The notes: generated from the letters alone by a model not told the origin. 64,000 nucleotides of DNA from Beijerinckiaceae bacterium (GCA_027533425.1 JAPZUD010000005.1:310001-374000); one strand, 5' to 3'; positions 27,203 to 37,246 are shown, counted from the stretch's first letter. Translations and numbers: made by a program.

Positions 27203-28552
27203 TCAGGTCGAAATTGCCGCCGGACCCGGTGGCCGGCGCGGCTCGCTGCGCTCTCCCGGCGCCTCCCGGATCCGCTGCTGGGCATCCGCCAGCGCAAGGC
27301 GCAACTCGTCGACAAGGAAGCGGATCGTGGCGATCCGGTCCGAATCCTGCGCGGCTTCCGCGACGGAATGGAGCAGCATGTGGTGGAGCATGCGGGCCTC
27401 GCCCTCGAGGGCGGGAAGCGCCTCGGCCGAGGGAGCCTGACGGAGCTGGTCGATCAGCACGACCATGCGGTGCAGCTCGTCATCCGTCACCGGATGGACA
27501 CCGGTGCGCGTGTTGCTCACCCGTGAGAAGAGCGCCGCCGCAACCGAGCCGACCAGCGAGAACCCCATCACGCCGAGGTAGAACCAGTCACCGTAGCGCT
27601 CGAAGAACGTCTTTGTCTCACCCTCGATATAGGCGATCGTGCCGGGATGGACCGGAAGCTTGGCGCCCCTGTCTTCGGCGGAAGGCAGTTCGATCTGGTT
27701 GGCGGCCGGCGCTTCTGCAGCAACAGAGAGGCGGAGCGCGAAAAGCAGCCGGGTCAGTTCGCTGACGACCGATTCATCCAGCGTGCGGCGGGCCACGAGG
27801 CGATGGGTTGCCGCAAGCGTGGTGGTCTCCTCTTCCGGTTGCGGGGGATCGCCGCCGAAAACACCGCGCACCAGCTCGACCGTGTCATAGGCCGGGATCT
27901 GCTCCGCGATCGCCTCGGCCTCGGCGATGGGCAGGAAGCCGGGCTCCTCGTTCTCGACCTTGGGAAAAGCGAGGAAGGCCCAGCGGCTCATCCGGTCCGC
28001 CACCGGCGCGACCGAAAAGAAGGCATCGAGCTTGCCATCCTGCATCGCCTGGCCGATCTCGGCCTGGCTTCCGCGGATGACATCGACCTCCGAGGCCGCG
28101 ATACCGTAATGGGTGAGGATGCTCTCGAGCATCCGGTCATTGGCCGGGCGCGGTGCGATGGAGCCGATCGCCTTGCCCTTGAGATCGCCGATCTTCGCGA
28201 TCTTCGAACCGGGCCTGGTGACGAAATAGACCGCCTCGCGGCGGAAGATCGCCACCGTGGCGGCCTTTTCCGGCACGGTGATGTCCGAGCGGATCACCGC
28301 CAGATCCGCCTTGCCGCTTTCCAGCAGCGCGCCGCTGGCGGAGGCGCCTTCCGTCAGCACCAGTTTCAGCCGCAGCGAAGCTTTCTCGCGCTGGAGCGAT
28401 TGCAGGAAGGCCACGACAATGCGGATGTCCTGCCCGCCGAGCGGCCCCACCGCAATCCGAAGGAGGCGCGGCGCAAACAGCCCGTAGGAGATCGCTGCCG
28501 CGATCGCCACGCCGACAAAGACCATGGCCAGAACTTTCAGCCGCATGCGCAT
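27203..28552 (-). CDS. TAXI-family (TRAP-type) solute receptor with extra C-terminal membrane segment
   Basis: A 449-residue protein: an N-terminal signal-anchor (about 5-27), a TAXI solute-binding domain (about 30-320; GSQAEIGQAM, LKGKAIGSIAPR), then a second membrane segment (about 325-345) and a cytoplasmic helical tail of about 100 residues. TAXI proteins normally deliver organic acids or amino acids to a TRAP permease. No TRAP permease gene lies nearby. The extra membrane pass and cytoplasmic tail suggest a tethered binding or sensor protein; that is inference. Confidence 0.82.
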   Translation of the reverse strand: MRMRLKVLAMVFVGVAIAAAISYGLFAPRLLRIAVGPLGGQDIRIVVAFLQSLQREKASLRLKLVLTEGASASGALLESGKADLAVIRSDITVPEKAATVAIFRREAVYFVTRPGSKIAKIGDLKGKAIGSIAPRPANDRMLESILTHYGIAASEVDVIRGSQAEIGQAMQDGKLDAFFSVAPVADRMSRWAFLAFPKVENEEPGFLPIAEAEAIAEQIPAYDTVELVRGVFGGDPPQPEEETTTLAATHRLVARRTLDESVVSELTRLLFALRLSVAAEAPAANQIELPSAEDRGAKLPVHPGTIAYIEGETKTFFERYGDWFYLGVMGFSLVGSVAAALFSRVSNTRTGVHPVTDDELHRMVVLIDQLRQAPSAEALPALEGEARMLHHMLLHSVAEAAQDSDRIATIRFLVDELRLALADAQQRIREAPGERSEPRRPPGPAAIST

Positions 28553-28610
28553 CGATCCGCCCTCCGGTCCTGGCCGTTCCGGCGGGGAAACACGCCGCCC
28601 CCGCCCGGCC

Positions 28611-29840
28611 TCAGCTGGTGCGGGCCTTGCGCATGGCGAGGGTCCGCAGCCTCAGCGCGTTGAGCTTGATGAAGCCCTGCGCATCCCGATGATCATAGGC
28701 CACCGCGCCTTCCTCGAAAGTCACGAGTTCCTGATCATACAGCGAATACGGGCTTTCGCGACCGATGACCGTCGCATTGCCCTTGTAGAGTTTCATCGTG
28801 ACACGGCCGGTGACATTTTCCTGGCTCTTGTCGCACAAAGCCTGGATCATCTCGCGTTCCGGCGTGAACCAGAAGCCGTAATAGACCAGCTCCGCATAGC
28901 GCGGCATCAGCGATTCCTTGAGATGCATCGCCTCGCGGTCGAGCGTGATCGATTCGATGCCGCGATGGGCGGCATGGAGAATCGTACCACCCGGCGTCTC
29001 GTAGACCCCGCGCGACTTCATGCCAACGAAGCGGTTCTCGACGAGGTCGAGCCGGCCGATGCCGTTCTCCTTGCCGAGCTCGTTGAGGCGGGTCAGGAGC
29101 GTCGCCGGCGACATGCGGACGCCGTCGATGGCCACGGCATCACCCTTCTCGAAATCGATGGTGATGGTCGTGGCCTTGTCCGGGGCCGCCTCGGGCGCGA
29201 TGGTGCGCATATAGACCATTTCCGGGGCCTCGATGGCGGGGTCCTCGAGCACTTTCCCTTCCGAGGAAGAATGCAGGAGGTTGGCGTCGACCGAGAACGG
29301 CGCCTCGCCATACTTGTCCTTGGCGATCGGGATCTGGTGCTGCTCGGCAAAGGCGATCAGCCGGGTGCGGCTGGCCAGGTCCCATTCGCGCCAGGGCGCG
29401 ATGATCTTGATGTTCGGCTCGAGCGCGTAATAGGTCAGCTCGAACCGGACCTGGTCATTGCCCTTGCCTGTCGCACCGTGGCAGACGGCATCGGCGCCGA
29501 CCTGGCGGGCGATCTCGATCTGGCGCTTGGCGATGAGCGGCCGCGCGATCGAGGTGCCGAGCAGGTACTGGCCCTCATAGAGCGCATTCATGCGGAACAT
29601 CGGGAAGACGAAATCGCGGGTGAATTCCTCGCGCAGGTCGTCGATGAAGATATGCTCCGGCTTGATGCCCAGCAATTCGGCCTTCTTGCGCGCCGGGTCC
29701 AGTTCCTCGCCCTGGCCGAGATCGGCGGTGAAGGTCACCACCTCGCAGCCATAGGTGGTCTGGAGCCATTTCAGGATCACGGAGGTATCGAGACCTCCGG
29801 AATAGGCCAGGACAACGCGCTTGATATCGGATTTCGCCAT
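28611..29840 (-). CDS. argG: Argininosuccinate synthase
   Basis: Penultimate step of arginine synthesis: citrulline plus aspartate plus ATP to argininosuccinate. The 409-residue protein begins with the N-type ATP pyrophosphatase loop [18 protein letters not shown] and carries [16 protein letters not shown] and [20 protein letters not shown]. The ATG at 29840 is preceded by GGAAGAAG. It appears to be a single-gene unit between the TAXI gene and divergent moeB. Confidence 0.97.
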   Translation of the reverse strand: MAKSDIKRVVLAYSGGLDTSVILKWLQTTYGCEVVTFTADLGQGEELDPARKKAELLGIKPEHIFIDDLREEFTRDFVFPMFRMNALYEGQYLLGTSIARPLIAKRQIEIARQVGADAVCHGATGKGNDQVRFELTYYALEPNIKIIAPWREWDLASRTRLIAFAEQHQIPIAKDKYGEAPFSVDANLLHSSSEGKVLEDPAIEAPEMVYMRTIAPEAAPDKATTITIDFEKGDAVAIDGVRMSPATLLTRLNELGKENGIGRLDLVENRFVGMKSRGVYETPGGTILHAAHRGIESITLDREAMHLKESLMPRYAELVYYGFWFTPEREMIQALCDKSQENVTGRVTMKLYKGNATVIGRESPYSLYDQELVTFEEGAVAYDHRDAQGFIKLNALRLRTLAMRKARTS

Positions 29841-30003
29841 CGGTTCTTCTTCCAAACGTCCGGGCCAAGGCAGCCCGGAACTCCATTCCCCTCACCCGGC
29901 CCAAATTCCTTGCGCAGCATCAACACTGGCTCGAAAAGGCGCTGGAGAGGTCCTATAAACGGAACCCGACGGCACGCAAGCCACTCCCGCGAGAACGCCC
30001 AAG

Positions 30004-30750
30004 ATGCTTTCCTCCGACGACCTGACCCGCTTCGCCCGCCATATTGTGCTGCGCCATATCGGCGGGCCGGGCCAGCAGCGCCTGCGCCGCGCCAGCGTAC
30101 TGGTGGTCGGTGCCGGCGGGTTGGGCACGCCGCTCCTGCTCTATCTGGCGGCAGCGGGTGTGGGGCGGATCGGGATCATCGACGACGATGTCGTCTCGCT
30201 GTCGAACCTGCAGCGGCAGGTCATCCATGGGACGTCCGATCTCGGCCGACCCAAGGTCGAGAGCGCGGCCGAGGCCGTGCACCGGATCGACCCGGCTATC
30301 CTCGTGGACCGGCATGCCATGCGGCTCGATCCGGGCAATGCCGCCGCGCTGGTCGCCGGCTATGATGTCATTGCCGACGGGTCGGACAACTTCGACACGC
30401 GCTATCTGCTGGCTTCCGTATGCGAGGCGGCGCGGAAGCCGCTGGTCCATGCTGCGGTGAACGAGATGCATGGCTCGGTGACCGTGCTCCGCCCGTGGGA
30501 GGCCGGGCCGGATGGCGGGCTCAATCCACGCTACACGGATCTCTTCCCCGAAAAGCCGCCGGCCGGGAGCATTCCGACCTGTTCGGAAGCCGGCGTTCTC
30601 GGCGCGCTGGTCGGGCTGGTGGGCTCGCTCCAGGCGATCGAGGTCATCCGGCAGATCTCGCCGTTCGGGACACCGCTTGTCGGCAAGCTGCTGCTGATCG
30701 ATGCCCTCGACATGCGGTTCGAGACGATCGAATACGGGCGGCCAGGCTAG
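30004..30750 (+). CDS. moeB: ThiF/MoeB-family adenylyltransferase
   Basis: A 248-residue E1-like enzyme that adenylates the C-terminus of MoaD (or ThiS) for sulfur transfer. It has GAGGLG at 36-41, the DDD cluster near 59-61, LSNLQRQVIHG, and the TCSEAGVLG block. There is no C-terminal rhodanese domain. Only two cysteines are visible, so the paired CxxC zinc site of E. coli MoeB is absent. No molybdopterin or thiamine genes are nearby. The 3' end overlaps the convergent secreted-protein gene by 4 bases. Confidence 0.85.
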   Translation: MLSSDDLTRFARHIVLRHIGGPGQQRLRRASVLVVGAGGLGTPLLLYLAAAGVGRIGIIDDDVVSLSNLQRQVIHGTSDLGRPKVESAAEAVHRIDPAILVDRHAMRLDPGNAAALVAGYDVIADGSDNFDTRYLLASVCEAARKPLVHAAVNEMHGSVTVLRPWEAGPDGGLNPRYTDLFPEKPPAGSIPTCSEAGVLGALVGLVGSLQAIEVIRQISPFGTPLVGKLLLIDALDMRFETIEYGRPG

Positions 30751-31106
30751 CGCCGGCGCTTCCCGGGGGTGGCAGGGCGGACGCCGCTCCACGGATCGAT
30801 GACGGCACTGGTCCGGCCGTTGCGCCGGGTCATCTCGATACCGCCGATGCCCGGCAGCCCGCCATCGGGGCCTGCGCGGCGGCTATGGCGGCCCCGCCGG
30901 TTCATGACCGAGGCTTCCGGATCACCGGAGGTGACGCGCGGCGCCCGCTGGCCGCGCTGGGGCGCCTGCTTGGACAGGCATTCGTTATAGGCGAAGGCAT
31001 TCGAGATCCCCTCGCAGGCCGCAAGGGCCGGCCGGGAGAAAAGCCCGGCCCCCAGAAAAACCCATCCTGCCAGCAGGATCGGGCACGCAGCGTGGCGTTT
31101 TGCCAT
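30747..31106 (-). CDS. Small secreted hypothetical protein
   Basis: A 119-residue protein with a clear signal peptide (about 1-29, cut expected after FSRPALA) and a short mature part. Mature cysteines sit at about 31 and 43 in ACEGISNAFAYNECLSKQ, probably a disulfide loop. The rest is Arg/Gly/Pro-rich and looks disordered. I recognise no family. It lies 29 bases downstream of pheT on the same strand, so it may be cotranscribed. Confidence 0.68.
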   Translation of the reverse strand: MAKRHAACPILLAGWVFLGAGLFSRPALAACEGISNAFAYNECLSKQAPQRGQRAPRVTSGDPEASVMNRRGRHSRRAGPDGGLPGIGGIEMTRRNGRTSAVIDPWSGVRPATPGKRRR

Positions 31107-31135
31107 TCTTGAACCTCTTCAGCGCGGGCGAGACC

Positions 31136-33571
31136 TCACCCGCGCAAGGTCGCGCCCGTCTTTCCGGTGATTTCCGCCACCAGTTTCTTCGAAAAGGCCT
31201 CGATCTCCGCATCCGTCAGCGTTTTCTCGCGCGGCTGCAGCGTCACGTTGAGGCCAATCGAGACCTTGCCCGGCTCGATTCTCTTGCCGGCATAGACATC
31301 GAAGACCGTGACGCTGTCCGTCAAGGGCTTGTCGATGCCACGGGCGAGGCGAAGCAATGTCTCGGCCTCCACGCCTTGATCCACAAGGAAGGCAAAATCA
31401 CGGCTGACCGGCTGGAGATCCGGCAGATCGAGCCGCGCCTTGACCTTGGTCGGCTTCTTCTTGGGATAGGGCAGCCCGTCGAGGATGATCTCGAAGGCCT
31501 GAAGGCGCCCCTCGGCACCCAGCGCCTCGACAAGGCGCGGATGCAACTCGCCGAACCAGCCGACGACATCCTTCGGGCCGAAGCGCAGGATCGCTGCGCG
31601 GCCGGGATGGAGATGGTCCGGCGCCGGATTGACCTGGCCGGCCGCGACGACCTGCAGCCCGCCGGTGGGCACACCGAGCGTGGCCAGCAGGGCCATCACA
31701 TCGCCCTTGACGTCGAAGAGATCCGCCTCGCCACTGCCAGTCCAGTGCCGGCCCGCGCCGGCCGCCCGGGCGAGGCCGCGCCGGATGCCGGCCGCCGCGA
31801 AACGCTGGTCCTTCTCGCCATCCCCCCTGAAGATCTGGCCGACCTCGAAGAGCGCGACATCAGGATAGCCCTGATCGGCATTGCGCTGCGCCGCCGCGAC
31901 AAGGCCCGGCATCAGGCTGGGCCGCATGTCGGAGAGATCAGCCGCGATCGGGTTGGCGAGCGCCAGAGACGGCTGGCCGCCGCCGAACAGCGTCGCCGCC
32001 TTTTTCGACACGAAGGACCAGGTGACCGCCTCGACCAACCCGCGCACGGCGAGCGCGCGCTTGGCCTGCCGAACGCGGCCCTGAAGCGGGGTCAGGACGG
32101 GCTTATGCACTTCGTCCACGCGCTGGATCGGCACGAGCGGCACCGAATCCAGCCCGACAATGCGGACGATTTCCTCGACGAGATCGGTCTTGCCCTCGAT
32201 ATCCGGGCGGAAGGACGGCACAGCCACTTTCAGCACGGGGCCGTTGCCCGAGCACCAGAAGCCGAGGGCGGCGAGGATCGCCTTCATTTCCGAGACCGGC
32301 ACGTCGAGCCCGGTCAGGCGCTTCACTTCGGAGACCGGGAAATCGACGATCCGCTCGGTTTCCGGCACGGCGCCGGTCAGGCTGATCTGGCTCGGGGTGC
32401 CACCGCAGAGATCGACCACCAGCTTCGTCGCGAGTTCAAGGCCCGGCACGGTGAAGGCCGGGTCGACACCGCGCTCGAACCGGTAGCGGGCATCGGTGTT
32501 GATGCCGAGCTTGCGGCCGGTCTGCGCGATGTTGAGCGGCGACCAGAGTGCGGATTCGATCAGCACATCGGTGGTGTTCTCATCGCAGCCGGAATGTTCG
32601 CCACCCATGATGCCGCCGATGGATTCGGGGCCGTTATCGTCGGCGATGACGACCATGCCCGGTTCCAGCGCATAGGTCTTGCCATCGAGGGCGAGGATGG
32701 TCTCGCCGGCGCGGGCATGGCGGACAGTCAACGCGCCCTTGACCTTGGCCGCATCGAAAACATGCAGCGGGCGGCCGCGATCATAGGTGATGTAGTTGGT
32801 GATATCGACCAGCGCGTTAATCGGGCGGAGGCCGATGGCGCGCAGGCGCTTCTGCATCCATTCCGGCGAGGGGCCGTTCTTCACGCCGCGCACAAGGCGC
32901 AGGGCGAAAGCCGGGCAGAGGGCGCGGTCCTCGCCGGCGAAATCCAGCGTCACCGGCACGGTGCAGGCGGCATCGCCCTTGATGGCGGGAATGCCGGCAT
33001 CTTTCAGCTTTCCGAGCCCGGCGGCGGCCAAATCGCGCGCGATGCCATGGATGCCGGTCGCATCCGGGCGGTTCGGCGTCAGGTTGATCTCGATGACGGG
33101 GTCGGACAGGCCGGCCCATTCGGCATAGCGGGTGCCGACCGGCGCATCGGCCGGCAGGTCGAGAATGCCGTCATGATCCTCGGAAATCTCGAGTTCGCGG
33201 CCCGAGCAGAGCATGCCGGAGGATTCGACCCCGCGGATCACGCCCTTGCCGATCGTGATGTCCTTGCCCGGAATATAGGTGCCGGGCGGCGAGAAGACGC
33301 TCTTCATGCCGGTGCGGGCATTCGGCGCGCCGCAAACCACCTGGACCGGCCCGCCGCCGAGCCCGGTCTCGACCATGCAGACGCGCAGCCGATCGGCATT
33401 CGGATGCTGCTCGGCCGAGATGACATAGGCGATGGTGAAGCCCGAAAGCTTCTTGCCCGGGTCATCGACGCCTTCCACTTCCAGCCCGATGCGGGTCAGG
33501 GTCTCGACGATCTGGTCGAGCGTGGCGTCGGTTTCGAGATGCTCCTTGAGCCAGGAGAGTGTGAATTTCAT
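31136..33571 (-). CDS. pheT: Phenylalanyl-tRNA synthetase beta subunit
   Basis: Large subunit of the alpha2-beta2 enzyme that charges tRNA-Phe. The 811-residue protein has the N-terminal tRNA-binding/EMAP-like domain ([19 protein letters not shown]), the B3/B4 editing region, B5, the catalytic-like core and the C-terminal ferredoxin-fold anticodon-binding domain ([17 protein letters not shown]). It follows pheS after 16 bases in the same operon. Confidence 0.97.
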   Translation of the reverse strand: MKFTLSWLKEHLETDATLDQIVETLTRIGLEVEGVDDPGKKLSGFTIAYVISAEQHPNADRLRVCMVETGLGGGPVQVVCGAPNARTGMKSVFSPPGTYIPGKDITIGKGVIRGVESSGMLCSGRELEISEDHDGILDLPADAPVGTRYAEWAGLSDPVIEINLTPNRPDATGIHGIARDLAAAGLGKLKDAGIPAIKGDAACTVPVTLDFAGEDRALCPAFALRLVRGVKNGPSPEWMQKRLRAIGLRPINALVDITNYITYDRGRPLHVFDAAKVKGALTVRHARAGETILALDGKTYALEPGMVVIADDNGPESIGGIMGGEHSGCDENTTDVLIESALWSPLNIAQTGRKLGINTDARYRFERGVDPAFTVPGLELATKLVVDLCGGTPSQISLTGAVPETERIVDFPVSEVKRLTGLDVPVSEMKAILAALGFWCSGNGPVLKVAVPSFRPDIEGKTDLVEEIVRIVGLDSVPLVPIQRVDEVHKPVLTPLQGRVRQAKRALAVRGLVEAVTWSFVSKKAATLFGGGQPSLALANPIAADLSDMRPSLMPGLVAAAQRNADQGYPDVALFEVGQIFRGDGEKDQRFAAAGIRRGLARAAGAGRHWTGSGEADLFDVKGDVMALLATLGVPTGGLQVVAAGQVNPAPDHLHPGRAAILRFGPKDVVGWFGELHPRLVEALGAEGRLQAFEIILDGLPYPKKKPTKVKARLDLPDLQPVSRDFAFLVDQGVEAETLLRLARGIDKPLTDSVTVFDVYAGKRIEPGKVSIGLNVTLQPREKTLTDAEIEAFSKKLVAEITGKTGATLRG

Positions 33572-33587
33572 GGAATTGTCCTCCCGC

Positions 33588-34670
33588 TTATGCGCTCAGG
33601 CCGCCGGCCAGAGTCGGCAGGTCGAGCGGGCGGAAGCCGTAATGCCTGAGCCAGCGGATATCGGCTTCGAAGAAGGGGCGCAGATCCGGCATGCCATATT
33701 TCAGCATGGCGATGCGGTCGATGCCCATGCCCCAGGCATAGCCCTGCACGGCATCCGGATCGAGGCCGCAATTGCGCAGCACATTGGGATGGACCATGCC
33801 GCAGCCGAGGATCTCGAGCCAGTCCTCGCCCTCGCCGAAGCGGATCTCGCCGCCCTTGCGCGAGCATTGGATATCCACCTCCATCGAGGGTTCGGTGAAG
33901 GGGAAGAAGGAGGGGCGGAAGCGCATCTTAACGCTCGGCACCTCGAAGAAGGCCTTGCAGAATTCCTCGAGCACCCATTTCAGCTGGCCGAGATTGGCCG
34001 ACTTGTCGATGACCAGCCCCTCGACCTGATGGAACATCGGGGTATGGGTCTGGTCGGAATCGCAACGATAGGTGCGGCCCGGGCAGATGACACGGATCGG
34101 CGGCTTCTGGGCCAGCATCGTCCGGACCTGGACCGGCGAGGTATGGGTGCGCAGCAGCTTGCGCTCGCCGTTCTCGTCCGGGTTGAAGAAGAAGGTGTCG
34201 TGCATTTCCCGCGCCGGGTGATGCGGCGGGAAGTTCAGCTTCGTGAAGTTGTAATCGTCGCTCTCGACATCCGGGCCTTCCGCCACGGCGAAGCCGAGAT
34301 CGGCGAAGATCGCGGTCAGCTCGTCCAGCACCTGGCTGATCGGGTGGATGCGGCCGGTTTCGAGCCCGGATTCGAGGACCGGCAGGGTCACGTCCACCCG
34401 CTCGGCGGCGAGGCGGGCATCGAGCGCGGCATCCTTCAGCACGGCCCGGCGGGCGGCGAGCGCCTCGGTCACGCGGTCCTTCAGCGCGTTGATGGCGGCG
34501 CCGGCTTCCTTGCGCGCATCCGGCGCCATGGAGCCGAGCGTGGCCAGCAGCGCCGAGACGGAGCCCTTCTTGCCGAGGGCGGCGACACGCACGGCTTCCA
34601 GCGCCTCTTCCGTCGCGGCGGCAGCGATCTCCGCCGAGAGCGACTTTTCCAGTGAGGTCAGATCCGACAT
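33588..34670 (-). CDS. pheS: Phenylalanyl-tRNA synthetase alpha subunit
   Basis: Catalytic subunit of class II phenylalanyl-tRNA synthetase. The 360-residue protein has an N-terminal coiled coil (about 1-90) and motif 2/3 blocks: [47 protein letters not shown] and the C-terminal [13 protein letters not shown]. It is upstream of pheT. It lies downstream of an outer-membrane-protein gene that separates it from rplT, so it probably has its own promoter in the 34671-34798 gap. Confidence 0.97.
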   Translation of the reverse strand: MSDLTSLEKSLSAEIAAAATEEALEAVRVAALGKKGSVSALLATLGSMAPDARKEAGAAINALKDRVTEALAARRAVLKDAALDARLAAERVDVTLPVLESGLETGRIHPISQVLDELTAIFADLGFAVAEGPDVESDDYNFTKLNFPPHHPAREMHDTFFFNPDENGERKLLRTHTSPVQVRTMLAQKPPIRVICPGRTYRCDSDQTHTPMFHQVEGLVIDKSANLGQLKWVLEEFCKAFFEVPSVKMRFRPSFFPFTEPSMEVDIQCSRKGGEIRFGEGEDWLEILGCGMVHPNVLRNCGLDPDAVQGYAWGMGIDRIAMLKYGMPDLRPFFEADIRWLRHYGFRPLDLPTLAGGLSA

Positions 34671-34798
34671 TCCGAGAACCCCTTGTTGCGCGCCTCGCTT
34701 GTCATGCGGCGGGGAAGCGCGTCAAGCGCCCTGATGGGGGCGGGGCAAAAAACCGCCTTCGCTGCCCATGCCGGGAGGCGAAGGGAAAGCAAGAAAAA

Positions 34799-34820
34799 AA
34801 CCCGCCGTTTCCGGCGGGTT
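34799..34820 (-). terminator. Intrinsic terminator of the outer-membrane-protein gene
   Basis: On the minus strand a 9-base stem (AACCCGCCG with CGGCGGGTT, loop GAAA) is followed by a run of seven T residues. It lies about 50 bases past the stop at 34870 and before pheS, so it isolates the gene from the pheST unit. Confidence 0.85.
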
Positions 34821-34869
34821 CATCAGTCGACCGCAGATGCGGCCAGATATCGGGGCAAACGGTCTCGTT

Positions 34870-35781
34870 TCAGAAAGCGTAGGCCAGCTTCAGGCGCGCC
34901 TGGTGCAGCGGGAAGACGGCGGTGCCGAGGTTACGGTTCGGGCCGGACTTGTCATTGCCATAGACCTGGTAGGCCCAGGTGCCGTTCAGCGAGAACTTGT
35001 CGTTGATGGCCCAGAAGAAGGTCGGGCCGACATAGACGGCCGCGGCACGGAAGCGGCCATCAAGCCACATGCCGGTCATGGCGACCTGCGAGCTGGCTTC
35101 GGCACCGACATAGAGGGAATCCGTCACAGGGCTGGTCAGCGCGCCGCGGATATTGACCTGCGAGAGGTTCCGGAAGCCCGGCAGCGTGTTCGTGTAGGCC
35201 GACTGGAACAGTTCGATGTTCACGGCACCGAAGAGCTTGCCCTTCATCAGCTCGGCATCGGCCAGCAGACGGTAGGAATTGTTGAAGACCGAGTCGTGCC
35301 CGCCGTAGATCGTGAAGCCGTTATAGGCGCCGGCATTCGGGCTGACGGCGAAGGTGAGGCCGATGCCGTGCGGGGCGCGGCCGAGCAGCTTGTACTTCAG
35401 CTCGACACCGGCACCGAGGATCGTGCCCTGGCGCTCGACACCGCCATACGGCTTGAAGCCGCCAATCGTGTAGGTCAGGTACGGGCCGAACTCGAAACAC
35501 GGGAAGAAGGAGCCCGAGACCTGCGCGGTGCCGGTGTAGCCGTAGGTCTTGCCGCCCTTGCCGCCGGCGACATAGACGTTGTCGAGCGCAGCACCCCAGG
35601 CGCCGAGATCGGCAACATCCGAGCCCGTGGCAAAGCCGAAGGCATCGACCGGCAGCGCCTTGGTTTCCTTGCAGGCATTCGAGACAGCGGCCACCGGTGA
35701 CGGCTTCTTGGCGCCGAGATCTGCAGCCATGGCCGAGACAGAGAAAAGGGCCGCGGAGGCCAGAACGACAGAACGGAACAT
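34870..35781 (-). CDS. Putative outer-membrane beta-barrel protein
   Basis: A 303-residue protein with a signal peptide (about 1-22, cleavage expected after SVSAMA) and a mature start ADLGAKKP like many rhizobial outer-membrane proteins. The body alternates Gly/aromatic strands, and the chain ends LKLAYAF with the C-terminal phenylalanine used for outer-membrane assembly. Two cysteines at about 64 and 118 could form a disulfide. It has its own promoter region and terminator. It resembles no porin I can name. Confidence 0.8.
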   Translation of the reverse strand: MFRSVVLASAALFSVSAMAADLGAKKPSPVAAVSNACKETKALPVDAFGFATGSDVADLGAWGAALDNVYVAGGKGGKTYGYTGTAQVSGSFFPCFEFGPYLTYTIGGFKPYGGVERQGTILGAGVELKYKLLGRAPHGIGLTFAVSPNAGAYNGFTIYGGHDSVFNNSYRLLADAELMKGKLFGAVNIELFQSAYTNTLPGFRNLSQVNIRGALTSPVTDSLYVGAEASSQVAMTGMWLDGRFRAAAVYVGPTFFWAINDKFSLNGTWAYQVYGNDKSGPNRNLGTAVFPLHQARLKLAYAF

Positions 35782-36053
35782 TGCATACCCCAGTTGGCGA
35801 GGAAAACTCTCACTCCGGATACTTGGTTGCGCCGCACAACGTGTCAAAACACAAAGAACCGGCAAGCATACGTAAGTTTACGGAGTCACAAATTTGCAAC
35901 ATTCCTTGTATTCAATGCGCCTGATTTTTAAGCATCCCGCATATCCGGGGGCAATTTGATTGCTTCACGACTTCCGGATGGTAATGTTTCGGTAATGTTT
36001 GCCCGGAAGCCGGCGCAGGCCGGAGCCTTTTCCAACGAATCACAGCACAAAAA
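35782..36053 (-). promoter_or_regulatory. Upstream region of the outer-membrane-protein gene
   Basis: This AT-richer gap holds a leftward promoter candidate: a perfect TTGACA (35842-35847, minus strand), 17 bases, then AAGTAT (35819-35824). Further upstream are a perfect small palindrome CGTAA-GT-TTACG (35871-35882) and an 11-base direct repeat GGTAATGTTTC/GGTAATGTTTG (35980-36001), the spacing of OmpR-family operators. I see no gene in it. Confidence 0.45.
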
Positions 36054-36077
36054 AACCGGCGCCTTCGGGCGCCGGTT
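36054..36077 (-). terminator. Intrinsic terminator after rplT
   Basis: Minus-strand stem AACCGGCGCC/GGCGCCGGTT with a CGAA loop (10 base pairs), followed by a run of T residues, located about 28 bases past the rplT stop. Confidence 0.9.
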
Positions 36078-36104
36078 GTGAATACCTGGCCGTGGCCGGA
36101 AGGG

Positions 36105-36470
36105 TCAGGCGGTCGCCGGCAGGGCGCCCTTCGCCTGGTCGACAATCGCCTTGAAGGATTCCGGCTCGCGGATGGCGAGGTCGGAAAGCACCTTGCGATC
36201 GATCACGATGTTGGCGCGGGCCAGGCCATCGATGAAGCGACTGTAGGTCAGGCCGTATTCGCGGACAGCAGCGTTGATACGCTGGATCCAGAGCGCGCGG
36301 AACGTGCGCTTCTTGGCGCGGCGGTCACGCGTCGCATATTGCATCGCGCGATCGACGGCGGCCTTCGCGGTGCGGATGGTGTTCTTGCGGCGGCCATAGA
36401 AACCCTTGGCAGCCTTGAAGACTTTCTTGTGCTTGGCGTGAGACGTCACGCCCCTCTTCACACGAGACAT
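36105..36470 (-). CDS. rplT: 50S ribosomal protein L20
   Basis: Primary 23S rRNA-binding protein required for 50S assembly; in E. coli it also represses its own mRNA. The 121-residue protein shows [25 protein letters not shown] and [19 protein letters not shown]. It lies 121 bases downstream of rpmI. This gap and the rpmI region could carry translational control elements, but I could not identify a clear L20-binding mimic. Confidence 0.97.
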   Translation of the reverse strand: MSRVKRGVTSHAKHKKVFKAAKGFYGRRKNTIRTAKAAVDRAMQYATRDRRAKKRTFRALWIQRINAAVREYGLTYSRFIDGLARANIVIDRKVLSDLAIREPESFKAIVDQAKGALPATA

Positions 36471-36591
36471 TGTTCAACTCCTGATTTGCTGATCGCTTTT
36501 GCCAGCGAGAGCGCGTCGCGCTCGGATCGTTTCATTCTGGTCGCGTTTCCTGACGCGAACCGGGGTCCACTTCGCTTGAAAACGCTCCCGA

Positions 36592-36792
36592 TCAGCCGTT
36601 CGGGAGGAAATACTTCTTGATGTTGTCGCCGTCGGTCTTGAACAGCACCCGCATGCCGCGATGATCGCGGATCTGCTTGTTGGTGCGCTTGATCATGCCG
36701 TGGCGCTTGCCGGACTGGGCGTGCTTGACCTTGCCCGTCCCGGTAATCTTGAAGCGCTTCTTGGCGCCGGATTTGGTCTTCAGCTTGGGCAT
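36592..36792 (-). CDS. rpmI: 50S ribosomal protein L35
   Basis: A 66-residue basic large-subunit protein: [21 protein letters not shown] and [12 protein letters not shown]. It has a strong AAAGGAGAGG ribosome site. It is normally directly after infC, but here a TM2-family gene and a 175-base gap lie between the two. Confidence 0.97.
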   Translation of the reverse strand: MPKLKTKSGAKKRFKITGTGKVKHAQSGKRHGMIKRTNKQIRDHRGMRVLFKTDGDNIKKYFLPNG

Positions 36793-36967
36793 TTGCCTCT
36801 CCTTTGGAAGGAAGCGACCCCGAGGGGACGCGGCACGTCATCGGATCGGTGAAAATCCTCGACGCGAAAGAACCGCCACGGCAGCCCTTATCAGCCGGGC
36901 GGTTCGAACGAAGGCGCGCTGATACGTGATCACGCAGAAAAAGACAAGAGCCGGCTAGGGCGGGTCG

Positions 36968-37222
36968 TCAAGAATTCGGCCCGGCCTGCCGCAAATTGCA
37001 GTCCCGCACCATGCCCGGGATAAGAAAGGCATCCACGAGGCACCACCCCATTGTCGGCACCGACAGGCGCTTGTAGATTACCAGCTCCGGCACGAACATC
37101 ACCACGGCTATGGTAAGGCCAAGCAAGGCGAAACCACTCCAAGGCCTCGACAAATAGAAGCGGTGAACCCCAAGAGAGCCGACGAGAACCAAAAGCCCGT
37201 AGGCAATGACACTCTTCTTCAT
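36968..37222 (-). CDS. TM2-domain small membrane protein
   Basis: An 84-residue protein with two hydrophobic helices and the TM2 signature: KKSVIAYGLLVLVGSLGVHRFYL at the start, where GxHRFYL is diagnostic, then a second helix GFALLGLTIAVVMFVPE. TM2 proteins are widespread and of unclear function. It starts 24 bases after the infC stop with no obvious Shine-Dalgarno site. Its base composition is visibly less GC-rich than the flanking ribosomal genes, suggesting later acquisition. Confidence 0.82.
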   Translation of the reverse strand: MKKSVIAYGLLVLVGSLGVHRFYLSRPWSGFALLGLTIAVVMFVPELVIYKRLSVPTMGWCLVDAFLIPGMVRDCNLRQAGPNS

Positions 37223-37246
37223 GTGATGATGGTTTAAGCCAGCGCC

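Noticed and set aside
31100-33649. An 849-codon plus-strand frame opposite pheT
   Set aside because: Antisense shadow of a conserved gene, with no recognisable domain.
34671-34798. A leader peptide/attenuator upstream of pheS
   Set aside because: I found no short frame rich in phenylalanine codons followed by alternative hairpins; the only clear hairpin terminates the neighbouring gene.
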